From Parastagonospora avenae f. sp. tritici 18332-5 (taxonomy: Eukaryota > Ascomycota > Dothideomycetes > Pleosporales > Phaeosphaeriaceae): a DNA stretch of 64,000 bases. Location of the stretch: positions 62,001-126,000 of the forward strand of contig JAFJTR010000049.1 in the NCBI GenBank assembly GCA_022559985.1, in the 5' to 3' direction. The position numbers and the translations under genes were made by a program. Below the pieces are notes generated by a model, which was not told where the DNA came from, did no database searches, and saw only the letters and a program-made list of their open reading frames with translations. Below, piece by piece: positions 34,784 to 46,500 of this stretch. Within the stretch, counting starts at the first letter, position 1. The number at the start of each line of letters is the position of its first letter.

Positions 34784-36443
34784 CTACCTCACCTGAACCT
34801 CCAATGTGTTTCGCCGACTAGGCACCCTTGGATCTCTCTTACCCATCGTAACTTCGAGCGCCTGGATGAGCCCTCTCTCATCATACCGCACGAAATTCTC
34901 TCCCTCGTTCTTCCGCCCATATACCCGTATCGCCTCGATGCCAATACTCTTCAGCTCCTCTTTGTCCACGGCAGGCGTACCTGGTCCTTGTAGGTGGATG
35001 AGATGGGTCACATAGCTGCGATACTTGCTCTTGTTGATACCACCAGAGTTGCCTTTTGATTCCTCACCGGCTTTGGCAATGGCGCCGATGACGTCCAAGG
35101 CAGAATAGGGATTCGATGAGGGCCCGGTTTCGCGGTCAATGGTCGAATTGAGGATGAGGATCTTGTAACGGATGTTGGGGTTGTCGATGGCTTGGCCGAT
35201 GCCTTTAAGTACAAGCGATGGGACTATTGATGTATACAGCGAGCCGATGCTGTATACTATAGCTTGTGCTTCCTTGAGGGCATTCAGGACCATGGGGTTT
35301 GCAGCGAGTCGGATCTCTTGGCCGTATGGGTTGATGTACCAGAGACGCTCGATTCTTGCGGATAGCTCTTCTTCATCCGCCTTGGAGAAGGTAATGTACT
35401 GCTTTCGCAGTGTCGGAAGAGAGCCTGGCAGGTTTGCATCTTCGATCCTGTCGTGCTCCTCAACTTCATCATAGCCTGGCGCGCCGCCAAATTCGAGTGC
35501 AGTCGATACTGAGGGATGGGAGATGGAGTTTTGGCCCGTGATGACTTCGCCGTTTGCTAGGCCAACGGAGATGTGGTGCGTAAAGTTGGTGTTGATTGCA
35601 GGTAGGACCGAAGTGTGGCTAGGAACTGAGCAGATGCTGGACAAGAGGTAAATGGCCGATTCAAAGGATCCAGTGAAGAGGCGGGCGCTGTACGAAGTCA
35701 GAAATAAAAGCTTTATTTGGAATTGAGGTTGTGTGCCTGGGTAGGTAGGAGAGGAGACGTGTCTGCAGTGCAAACGCCAGCAGAATCAATGCTTACCCAG
35801 TCAAGAATAGATTGCCAATACTAGCCCCGGAAAAGTCGAAGCTTGAAGATGGGCGACGGCGTTTGACTACTTCAAATGCGACAAGGTTGAGGATGGATCG
35901 AATGAGCTCCTTCTTTGCCGTAGAAATGTTGGTCCACAGCGCATGCTCTGCCTCGACAATCTCAAGCCACTCTTGCCTTGCCGAACTACGCTCCCTGGGC
36001 AGTCGATGGTTGAAGAAGGCTTTGATTGCGGCTTTTTCGCTGCTGTCGTTGTCGGGGTCATCCGGGATCAATCGCACAAGACGGCCTAAGATTGTCAACA
36101 TGTGCAGATCATGATTTGAGACGCTTGCACGTACTTCGAACGTCACCGATACCTGTAGATGATCAATAACAAGCTCAGTTGTATATATGGTGTACGTACC
36201 TGGTCCGCCAAAGACCCTGATGAGCTCCGAAGAACTTCCGCCATTGTCACTGATAGGGATGATGTAGCTCAGCGGACACTGTTTGTCTTCTCTCACGGTG
36301 CTGAAGACATCAACAAGCTCGTTAGCAGCGCTACCTCCTGAAAAGACGACGATGCCTTTGGATTTGAAGCTGCCGTTGGTCATTTGCGTAGGTGTGGAGG
36401 TGCCGCTTGTGGGCGATAGAAGAGCCTCGGCACCGAAAGACAT
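34784..36443 (-). CDS. CofD/YvcK-like (UPF0052) protein
   Basis: A cytosolic protein of the CofD/YvcK fold, found as one copy in many fungi (yeast YNL011C type); its reaction in fungi is unknown. Four exons (36200-36443, 36135-36152, 35797-36085, 34784-35687; introns of 47, 49 and 109 nt) join in frame to 484 aa. The first exon carries the nucleotide-site motif IVVFSGGSAANELVDVF and ISDNGGSSSELIRVFGGP. The 18-nt second exon completes GIGDVRSRLVRLIPDD, a hallmark of the family. Later come SIGNLFLTG, and the block ANPMVLNALKEAQAIVYSIG, which matches the family's metal/phosphate-site region. The 18-nt micro-exon is easily missed by gene finders. Confidence 0.87.
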
Positions 36444-36944
36444 GATGATGGAGATTTGTTGTTAGGGACATGCAAGGGGTGAAGACCGCAAAGGGTCGTG
36501 ATGAGACATATCAAGCCATGGTCTTGTGACAAAGTGTCATGTTCCAAAGATGAGGCCATCCTTCTAGAATCGTTGGTGTGAGAGTCACGCACTAAGCCTT
36601 CCTAATCCGACAAGTGGGATTGGCTAGAATAGGCAATATCTCGCATTCTCATCACTAATACAGCATAGTGCAGTGAAGTGGTTGTAACATGTTTTTGATT
36701 CAAGAGGTGTGTACAGCGCGACTCCTCAGCTCGAATGAAGTCGTGAAGTGTAAAATGCGCCTGCTATCTGCTTCCCCCACATCCATGTTGTCACAGCATC
36801 CACATGGAGCACTGTCGTGAGACTGCAGCCGGATGCCAAATGTATGCATAATGACGGTCTGCATCCCCACGTCTTTGACGAGTCTCCAATGTTGTGGCTA
36901 CTGCACCCCTCAATTTCTCCGCGGCCCTCTTTCCTACGCCTCCA
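36444..36944. other. Intergenic region upstream of the CofD-like gene
   Basis: It holds the CofD-like promoter and the 3' end of the complex I subunit gene, both on the minus strand. Nothing else was recognised. Confidence 0.4.
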
Positions 36945-37277
36945 CTAGTGCTCGCCATGAGCTGCACCAGCGGCCTCTTCGCGCTCCTTCCTCCGTGCGC
37001 GCTTCTCCAGCAACTGGTCTCGTCGGTCGGCGAGGAGTCTGAATTGGCGTTGCTCCACGCCCGTAAGCCAGTAGCCAAAGCTGCCACCAATTCCGGCGAA
37101 GATGGGGTAGACCCAGAGCGATTCCTTATTGAAGAGTGGGCGCATTTCAATGCCGAGCTGCCATAGTCGTGTGGCGATGCCTACAAAGGGTCACTGCCGT
37201 TAGCAAGCGCTCTGGCGGTGGGCGGAGAAGTTGAGGGCATTACCGAAGCCGCTCCAGAAGAGGATCTTGTGGACCAT
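36945..37277 (-). CDS. Small mitochondrial complex I subunit (14-kDa/NUXM-like)
   Basis: Two exons (37244-37277 and 36945-37180; 63-nt intron) encode 89 aa. The joined N-terminus MVHKILFWSGFGIATRLWQL is followed by GIEMRPLFNKESLW and a hydrophobic, Gly-rich membrane segment (VYPIFAGIGGSFGYWLTGV). A charged helix (EQRQFRLLADRRDQLLEKRA) and a basic, Glu-rich end complete it. This matches the fungal accessory subunit of NADH:ubiquinone oxidoreductase annotated as the 14-kDa subunit or NUXM, which sits in the inner mitochondrial membrane. The identification is from memory of family sequence, so it should be treated as probable. The gene is divergent from the Shg1 gene. Confidence 0.75.
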
Positions 37278-37758
37278 TGTGGCGGGTGTGGGTGAAGGGC
37301 GTATCCGTGCTCGTGGTCACGGGCTCAATTGGCAAGCTCGCGGGTAGACGGTGGGATGCGTTGGGTGGTGAGGTCGCGCTCTTGTCGTCTCGAGGTGGTG
37401 CCGCGATGAGGGCTGGTGGTTTGCGACCTCAAGCTCCGGGCGTGCCAAGACTTCTCACGCTCCGTGCGGCAGGAGCAGCCGACGTCGTACCTGGCGCCAG
37501 CGCAATGTAATCGTGCACATGCAGCCTCGCATCTCTCCAATGACGCATTCCGAGCGCAGACGCATGCATCGACTTTCACTCACTTATTGATAGCGCGAGG
37601 GTGCAGTCGCGATATCATCTCAACACGCTCATAATCATCTCTCGCTGGTCGCATTGGCCTCCGCCTGCGCTTCCCCGGTCTCCTGCGTCGCTGGCCGCAC
37701 GCCATAGTTGAACAACTTCTGTCACAGATCCTGGACGAACCCACACCACCTCACCACC
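37278..37758. promoter_or_regulatory. Bidirectional promoter region, complex I subunit and Shg1 genes
   Basis: The divergent start codons are 481 bp apart, so this stretch holds both promoters and 5' UTRs. No specific site is claimed. Confidence 0.5.
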
Positions 37759-40034
37759 ATGACCGAAGTCGGGCGCAAGCGCGTGCTTGATGGTGAAGGT
37801 CCTCAGCACGTGCGCAAAAGACTGAGGCCCTCCGAATTGCCCTTGTCGCAGTCGAAACGGTCGGCCATTGACAATTTGGTCCACACATTTCGCAAAAAGG
37901 GCCATTACGATAGCATTCGCAAAGACTTGCTGGCTCAATATGAAGCAAGTGTACGTAAAATCATCTACAATCACCCGTGTACTAAGCTGACTCCTACTGC
38001 CAGTCCGCCAAAGACGACCTCTTGACCTCGCTCAAAGACCTGGTCGAAACAGAAACCGACCGCAACCCTCACTTGTTGTCCAAGGACCCTCGCATGGCGA
38101 CTACGCTCATCGAAGGCGCCGGAGAGCGCATCAACATCTATGGCAACATCATGAACACGGTCAGCTCTTTGCTCGACAACTTGATCAAGGAGCAGGGTCT
38201 GCCCAAGATGCGAGAGTACAGGGCTCTCGAGATCGGTGCAGAAGCTGCCGCCGAAGAGGAACAGCGAGGAAGCAAGACCGAGGAGGAATGGGCAGCCGAG
38301 GCCGAGACGCGGAGAAAAGAACGAGAAGCAATCAGGGAGAAGGAGCTTGAAGATCAGCGTCAGATTGAGCGGGAAGAGAGGGCAAAGAAGGAGGAGCGCA
38401 AGAGGCGAGAAAAGGAGCAGGATGAAGCTCGCGAGAAGGCAAGACAGGAAGAAAAGGAGCGGAGGCGCAAGGAGCGTGAGGAACGTGACCGAGCAGACGA
38501 CGAGCGCCGGCGCAAAGAACGGGAGCGCATCGACAAGGAGAGGGAAGAGGAGCGTGCGCGTCTCAAGAAGGAGAGGGAAGAGCACGACGCCACCCGTGAG
38601 GCCCGCCTCCAGAGGATTCGTGATGAAGATGCCCAACGAGTTCGAGAACTAGAAGAGAAACTCGAGCGAGAGCGCGGGTCACGGTATCGGGGTGGCCGCA
38701 GGCGTAGTCGGACACCTGAACGAGACCGCTCCCGCGATAGACGTCGCGTTCGCGACAGAAGCCGGCGAAGGAGTAGGACACGGTCTCGCGAGCGGGAGCG
38801 CGATCGCAAGTCTTCTGTCAAGCCAGAGGACATCAAGGTCGATGACGATCTGGCTTTGCAGCTCCTACTACAGGAGAGCGAGCAAATGAAGAAGTCTCGA
38901 CAGCGACCCGCCCTGGAACGATCAGAGTCGCTCGAGCCCCCCATGCGCAGAGCACAGCCACCCAAGTCGCTTGTACCACGCGACCCTGTTGCTGCTCGAC
39001 TCGCGAAGCTTGATAGCAAACCGCAATCGCCTGCACCGTCGCCAGAGAAAGAGCCAGCGACGCCCAAGGGAAGTGAAGACGTCGAAATGGAAGATGCCCC
39101 GCAGACAGACAAGTCGCGAGACACAGCTTCGCGATCTCGATGGGAGATTAAGCCTGCCCTGCCATCAAAGGACGACAAGTCGCGCGGCCGCTCAAGATCT
39201 CCCAGCATTGCACACAGCGTGCGTACAAGGAAGCGCAGCAAAACCCGTTCGCCATCTAGAGGCAGTCGTTATGATCGTCGACCATCTCGCATCGAAGATG
39301 ATCGCAGGTCTCGTAGAGATGACGACAGACATTCCTACCGGCCACGTGATGACCGAGACGACAGGCGATCACGCCGCGGAAGTCGAAGTCGGTCTCGCGA
39401 AACTGCCAGCCGCCGCAAGTCCCGCTATGATTCGCGAAGCCCACCCCCCAGGAACCGCGATCAGGATCGACGCCGTGATCGCAGCCGCTCACGTTCGCGT
39501 GGAGGACGCCGGGCTCGTGAACGTACCCCGCCACTACGTCGCCGTCACCACAATTCACGCTCTAGGAGTCCGGACGGTATCGACAGATACGTGCCTCCAG
39601 GTGGAATAGCTGAAGCTGCAACCACGGATGCTACTACTGATCCTGCTCCTGCCGCTGGAACCCCTGCGGTAACTGTCGAGCCTCGCAAGGCTGAGCCTCG
39701 CAAGCGTGACGACAGCCGTGACCGCGACCGCAAGCGTGATCGCGATGACAGCCGACCGCGTAAACGAGATGACTCTCGTGACCGCAACAGAAGCTACCGA
39801 TCTCGCGAGTATGATCGCTGGGACGGTGGCCGATCTCGAGCAAATCGCTTCGATGAATCTGATCGGTACATTCCAGGAGGTGGCGGCGATGAGAAGGCTT
39901 CAGACAAGAAGACGAGAGAGAGGAGTCGAAGCCGTGATCGAGACAGGGATAGGGATCGTGGCAGAGATGACCGTGACAGGCGTAGGCGCGCGAGGAGTCG
40001 GACTAGAAGTCGGAGTCGTGATCGACGCCGGTGA
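37759..40034 (+). CDS. COMPASS subunit Shg1-domain protein with long SR/RE tail
   Basis: A chromatin protein with the Shg1/BOD1 domain of the Set1 (COMPASS) H3K4 methyltransferase complex. Two exons (37759-37950 and 38004-40034; 53-nt intron) join to 740 aa. Residues from about 30 to 125 form the Shg1 domain: DNLVHTFRKKGHYDSIRKDL, then TDRNPHLLSKDPRMATTLIE and NTVSSLLDNLIKEQG. Next comes a long charged coiled coil of E, K and R, then a tail rich in RS, RD and RE dipeptides, as in splicing-related SR proteins. Yeast Shg1 is only about 140 aa, so most of this protein is extension. An upstream in-frame ATG at 37708 is possible; 37759 gives the basic start MTEVGRKRVLDG. Confidence 0.87.
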
Positions 40035-40504
40035 GGGGGTTTGACTGCATGACCTGGTGGCTTTGGCGCTTCGAGAGTGTGTGTAGAGATATGTACAATA
40101 AATGCAAAGGGCTGAAGGAACTATGGTCTTTGATTAAGCTGAGAAGGCACATTGATGTTCGCATCTACTGCAGGCGACATCAATTTCGAGCATCATACTA
40201 GACTATGCCGTGAAATTTTGCTCGTGTTCGTTTAGCCTCGTCGAATGTGTAATGACAGTGGGGACGAGTCGCTATGCTCGCCTTTTTGGCACGTGAATGC
40301 AATTTCGTCATTAATAGCCATGATGTAACCATGCGAGGATGAATGTAAAATACAACGAATCTTCATTGGTGCATCGTCTTGCGAAGGTGCCGGTTGCTTC
40401 TGGGTTGCAGCACCCACGGAGACCCTCAACGGGCACAGTAACTTACTAAGCTTTTCGCTAATTCTTTAATGCATTATTAAATATAGAATAACACAAGAAT
40501 CTAT
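40035..40504. other. Convergent 3' intergenic region at the left edge of the polyketide cluster
   Basis: The gap between the Shg1 gene and the end of the non-reducing PKS contains an AT-rich stretch at 40440-40500. It marks the probable left border of the cluster. No gene was recognised. Confidence 0.45.
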
Positions 40505-43500
40505 CTATGCTAGGAAACCTCGTGCCTTCCAACTGCTTATATACCTCCGCACCGTCTCACCATCAACACTTGTAACCCTTCTCATCGCCTGTGAATCCTT
40601 CTGACTCCTCTCCGTCGCCAGTAACACGCCTCCACAGCTCATCCTCAGAAAATCGGCTTCGAGAAAATCAACAAGCCGCTTCGCCGGATTCAGATCGTTT
40701 CCTGGAGTAGCTTCGTTGGGAAACGACCGAACGCGTTGGATCCACTCTTCGAAAGGAATGATGTTTCTCTCTGGTATGCCCAGCTCTGAAGCAAGAAGAG
40801 GTAGCATCTCGTCCCACGGCTGACGAACGGGATTGTCAATATGGTAGATCCCGTTGCTCGACTCGCCCAAGGCGAGGTCCGCACATACCGCCGCTACAGC
40901 ATCGACAGGTGTCCAACTCAGCGGTCCTTCAAACTTAGGAAGCACTCTTAACGTCTGCGAACTCTTGACTAGGAACGGTAGGTGTTCGTTCTCGTTCCAA
41001 TAGCCTGATGTGGACGATCCAGCGACCTGTCCGAGTCTGACTGCCATGACGTTGAAGCGCGAACTGTGTCTGTGCAGCGTGTTGTCGAGCATTTGTTCGC
41101 AGACGAATTTTGCGTCGCCGTAGCCGTTGGGTAACACGTGCTCGATGGTGACACGCTGCTCGGGGACGTGCGGTGATCCTTCGTAAATGGGGTAATGCCC
41201 TACAGTCGCGATTGAGGATATGAATTCGAAGCCCACAATGGAATCGGCAGGATGGTGAGCGGATATGAGTGCTGCGAAGTCGATCAAGTTGCGGAGGACG
41301 CGGAATTGCGGGGTGAAGGCCGAGAGCGGTTGTTTGGCGTTCATCGGCCACGCATTGTGCACGATGTGAGTGACGGATTTTAGAAGCTGGTTGTAGGTGT
41401 CGGCTGACAGACCGAAAAATGGCTTGGTCATATCGCCTTCGAAAGCATAAATTTTCGCTGTTGCCAGAGGAGAGAGGGTGATATTTTTCGATGAGAGGGA
41501 GTTGAGTTGACGCGTAAGGGGATCGAGGTCGGAGGACCTGTTGCGCCGATTGAAAGCTATCACCGACGATACAGTGGGGAGTTTGGCATAATGGGCGACC
41601 ATGTGCGATCCGAGGCTACCAGTGGCTCCGGTGATGAGGACACAATGCTCCGCCCGCCTAGTGTTGTTGGACTCTGGTTCTACCTTCGCTGGTAATACAA
41701 ACCCAGCGGTCATTTCGACAACGAGTTTGTCGGTCGCTGCCCTTCTTTCATCGTGGCGGAAGTCCTACTAGTTAAATTAGCCAGTCATTCAAACGAGACT
41801 CAGATTTGACACACCTCGATCTGTACAGGCTTTGAAGGAGGAGGGAAACGCTCAAGTTGTTTGCCCGTTGCCGTTGCCATGATGAGCCTCTCACATTTGA
41901 CCTCTTCGGCATGCCCATCACTCCAGTCCACATGCCCGTACCCCACACTATGCAAGACCTTCTCCCATGTCTCGGGTGGGGCTACAGCATGCTGTCTACC
42001 ATCTTCGAAGAGCCACCAGCCTTCGAAAACTCCAAAGATAATATCACACCAGTACATGGGCTCAGTCATCTCCAAAAGCAGCAACACACCGTCCGGTCGG
42101 AGCATCTTGCGGATGTTGGCGGTCGAAACTGGCAGACTTCGTGTCGCGTGGACTGCGTTACTGGCGATGACAACGTGTTGGCTTTGCAACAGGTCTTCCG
42201 CAGGCTCTTTCTCTATGTCGTGGGTTCTGAACTTCATGAAAGAATACTGCTTGTACCTCTTTCTCGCTGCAGCGACGAAGCTGGGTGCAAGGTCCGTGAA
42301 AGTATATTCAATATTGACACCCAGACTGGCCAGCAGCGGTAACAAATTGTTCGTCGTACCTCCAGTGCCAGCTCCCATCTCAAGAATCTTCAAAGGTCCT
42401 TGCTGGGCGTCTCTAGAAGTCGATGATGCGAGACGACGAAGGAAATTACCCATCTGGTCATAATAGAGCTTGTTGAGAGGGAAGTCAGCATAAACAGCTC
42501 CGACTAGCTCGCGACCACGCTCAGTACCGAAGATGAGCTTGATCCCGTCTTTTTCGCCTGTTAGAATACCTGCAAGCTGCGAGCCTGTCCAGTACGCGAG
42601 CTCATTACAGCACGCATGCTCTGGATACTTGTCAAGCAGCTCGCGGAGAAGGTCGCTACTTGTTCTTGTGGCGACTGAAACGTGAGTGCGCGTGATCTTC
42701 CCGTCATCGAGGTCCACAATCCGAGCTGTTTCAAGAACTGTGTAAAGATACTGTGCAAACTTCTTCTGATCACTAGCGTGCGGGATGAAGGATAGCTCCT
42801 CGCCGGTTGTGGCTGCGCTGAGATTGCAGCCTAGTTCTAGGAACGCTTCGACGACGAGAGTTACGCAGAATTGATCTTGTTGTGGTGCGATAGTTCTAAG
42901 ATATCCAAGTGCACCATATTTCTTCATGAGCTGATCGGTTTCTAGCTTCGACTCGCTGAAAGCTTTGATCGCTGCAGTTTGGGGCAACTCAAGATCGAAT
43001 GGAAACGAGCCAACCTCATTGCCCTCATCTAGGACTGAAAAAGGCGTGATAGAACCGACAGTGTCTTCGTATGCATCGCCTGAGGAAGACGCATGTGATG
43101 AAGAGGACGTCGTGTCAGGACTGCCACTCGTCATACCCAACGCAGACTCGAGACAATGCAGCAATTCCGGAAAGTTGGTGACGTGTACCAGTTCGTCCTG
43201 CGGTAGGGCGCATTTGAACTCGGTTTCAATTTCTCTTGCCATTTCCATGCCCATGAGTGAATCGACGCCAATGTCGGCAAGCTCGACGTTGCTCTTGATT
43301 TCGTCAACTTCGAGGCCTGAAATTTCGGCCAGGATGGCCTTGAGTCTCTTGACAACGTCGCTCGGTGTGTCCTTTGATTGCTTTACGGACGTTTTAGCGG
43401 TCTTTAGATCTGCGCCAGACGGCGTAGGTAGAGTGGGGAATTCAGCTGATGCCATGAGTACTGGAGGAACAGGTTTGGATACTGGCGCCTGCACCGCTCC

Positions 43501-46500
43501 GCCCACGTCGCGTGTCAGACGGGAGAGCAGCTTGCCCATCGATACTCTGGATACCTTTGCGTACTGGATACCCAGGATAGCCTCTGTCAGCGCTCCTGTT
43601 ACAGCATCGAAGATAAATACGTCTGACAGTATCGAGTTCCCGTCCGCGGAGCGCGAGTGCTGTCCGAACACGTGCCATTTCTCAATGGAGCGAGTTTGTG
43701 CTTCTGTAATCATAGGTGCACGTGACCACTGCTCGATACCATTGGCAATCCACATGTCTCTCTCGCTCTCTTCTGCCATACAGTTCACCCAGATACCCGC
43801 TACCTGACAGAAAGCGTCAGAGAGGAAAGCATCGAGCCAGCTGTCACCCGAATGCTTTTTAACCACTCGACCAGCTGACTCTGAACCCAGCCCGACGAGC
43901 TTTTGTAGGCCGAAGTATAGAGGAGAATAGTTGACAATAGGAGAGAAGACGCGATAGATGCTCCTCTGGCCCTGAAGTACTTCGTCCGGATTTTCGTGGT
44001 GAAGGATCTTCATGCATCTGCGATGACTGACGAGGCGCTCATACCGAGAGAACTCCGACTGGTAATGGACATCGTTCGAATTGCGGAACTGAATTTCACC
44101 AGAGACATGAGTAGTAGGCATGGTACCGGATGGGCCGGTGGATGTCCACTTCCAGATCCAGGCCGTGCGGCTCGGGTTTAAAGCTTCGAGATCAAGCCAC
44201 ACTGAGCGGGACACATCAACACAAACGGGTACGAGGTTGACCATGCTGCGAATCTGAGGTTGCATGCCATCAGCCGTGAGATGTTGCGAGAGACTCTTGA
44301 CCGCTTCGATGACCACGTCTATCTGTACAGTCGCGGGGCAGATTGACGCTACACCAGCAATAGTATGACCTGCTACTATGTCCTGGTACATGGGAATCAT
44401 GGTGTTGATGCGGAATCGAGCGAAGCACTGCTTAGTGTCTTGATATCCGGTGAAGGTGTAAAGCTTTTCTGGCAACTCCTCCTTGTCTTCACGTACAGCC
44501 ACCGTCAGCTTCGGCGACGCCTTGAGTTCTAGCCAGTGTCGCTTCTTCTCGAACTGGTATGGTGGCAGCAGAATGGCGTTATAGTGTTCGGTCTGCGCTC
44601 TCGAGTGACCCCAGTAGGCAACATGAAGTCCAGCTTTCCACAGTGCAAGTGTGGTGTCTATCAAGTTCTGCAGGCCTCGCGCGCCTGATAGGTTCACTGG
44701 CTGGTAGTGATGAGATGGTGAGGGCAGATCGATCGCCTTGCTTGCCATAGAAGTTATTGTAGCATTTGAGCCAGCTTCGAGCCAAATAGCGGATGGGTAT
44801 TGCTTTGCTAGACGATTGACGGCGTGGGAGAAGCAGACGGAATTCTGCAAATGATCGGCGACAAAATCTGCATCGAACAGACTTGAGGTTTTCGTGAGAT
44901 CGATAGATCTTTCGATCGGAATGTTGGGAGAGTTGAAAGTAAGGTCCTTGCCAATTTGCTGGAGCTTTGGTCGAAGCGGAGCGACTAAAGACGAGTGAAA
45001 GGCGTGCGAGACGCCCAATCTTTTGGTGCGCAATCCTGCATGCTTCTCTGAGATAACTTGTACAACAGCATCGATAGCCTGTAGAGAACCGGCTACAGTG
45101 TAGCATCCTGGAGCGTTATAACATGCAATTGAGGCATCGAGGCTCTGGTCGATATCTGCTAGTACCTTCAACACCTCTTCTTCATTTCCATCCACCACTA
45201 GCATGGAGCCTTTTTCGGTACTCCAGTCGTCTCTAATCAGCGTAGCTCGGCGGATGATCAGCGTCAATGCATCCTTGAGCCCGAGAACCCCGGATATACA
45301 CATAGCAGTCAGTTCCCCGAAGCTATGACCTATAACAGCAGCAGGCTTCACACCGGAACTAATCCAACACTGTGCAGTACTGTACTGCACAGCGAACAAG
45401 GCAGTCTGAAGAAGAACAATGTCGGCGATGGGCGAAGATTGGAAAACGGCAGGATAGATGCTCCTGGCACCAAGCGTGATAGCCATGTCATTACAGCGAT
45501 TCATGTGCTGGCGTAAAAGAACGGTGTTTTCGTAGACGCTACGGTCGAAATTTATGGTGGTGGAAAGCTGGCCACCGAAGCACAGGATGACAGGTCGCGA
45601 TGGGGGTACGTCGATCGAAGCTGTAGCTGTATTTACAAGGTCAATGAGCTTGTCCGTGAGATCTGACACCGATCGAGCACTCAGAAATAGAGCGCGAGGA
45701 AGAGTACGATTCGACTGTCGAGAAATGTTGAATGCGAGATCCGCCATGCGGGTATGAGGCCTTTTCTTCAGATGATCGCGAAGCTTGGCTGTGTAGGCGC
45801 GAATACTCCTATCGTCGAGGCCGGCAAACCAAAAGGGATATCGGAGATATGAATCATCCTGTCCAGATTGACCAGTGGTAATGGTCTCCAATCTGACTTT
45901 GGGCGCCTGGCTAACAACCATGGAAGCATTGCTTCCACTGGCACCATAATTGTTGATAAGAGCAGCCTTGAAATTGGCATTCCATGGCTTCGGTTGCATC
46001 GCAATATGGATACCATCACCCTTGTTTGCCCTGATAGCCGGATTCATGACCGAATGGCTAGCCTGGGGAGGTATAGCGGCCTCGTGAAGCATGCAGAGCA
46101 CTTTGACAAGACTGACCACTCCAGAACTACCTTCCGTATGTCCAACCAGACCCTTTACTGAGCCTAATTGCAGCGGAATAGGCCTCTTTATCCCATTTCC
46201 TTCTTCTTGACCAAAGACACGTCGGATCGCGGCGTATTCTGCTGGGTCGCCTACTGGTGTGCCAGTGCCGTGTGCCTCTACGACTGAGATATCCTGGGCA
46301 TCTAACTTAGCCGTTTGAAGCACTGAGTTAAAGAGTGTAGACAGTGATGGCGCATTGGGGACCACAATCGGAGTGTCGTTGCTGTTCTGTGCCACGGCAG
46401 TACCGGAAATAACCCCAATGATGACGTCGCCATCCTTTCGGGCTTGAGCCAGGGATTTGAGAAAGACTGCAGAAACAGCTTCACCGCGACAATAGCCGTC

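Noticed and set aside
38360..39241. Long open frame on the minus strand, opposite the Shg1 gene
   Set aside because: It is the mirror of the RS/RE-rich coding sequence and reads as Ser/Arg-rich sequence of no family; the plus-strand frame has a known domain and a splice-supported start.
40505..41713. A stand-alone thioester reductase gene
   Set aside because: A 50-nt intron with proper ends joins it in frame to the CMeT domain, restoring the linker DFRHDERRAATDKLVVE, so it is the R domain of the synthase.
42965..43807. 280-aa open frame on the plus strand within the non-reducing PKS
   Set aside because: The opposite strand encodes the PT-ACP-CMeT region with intact motifs; the frame here is Ser-rich shadow sequence.
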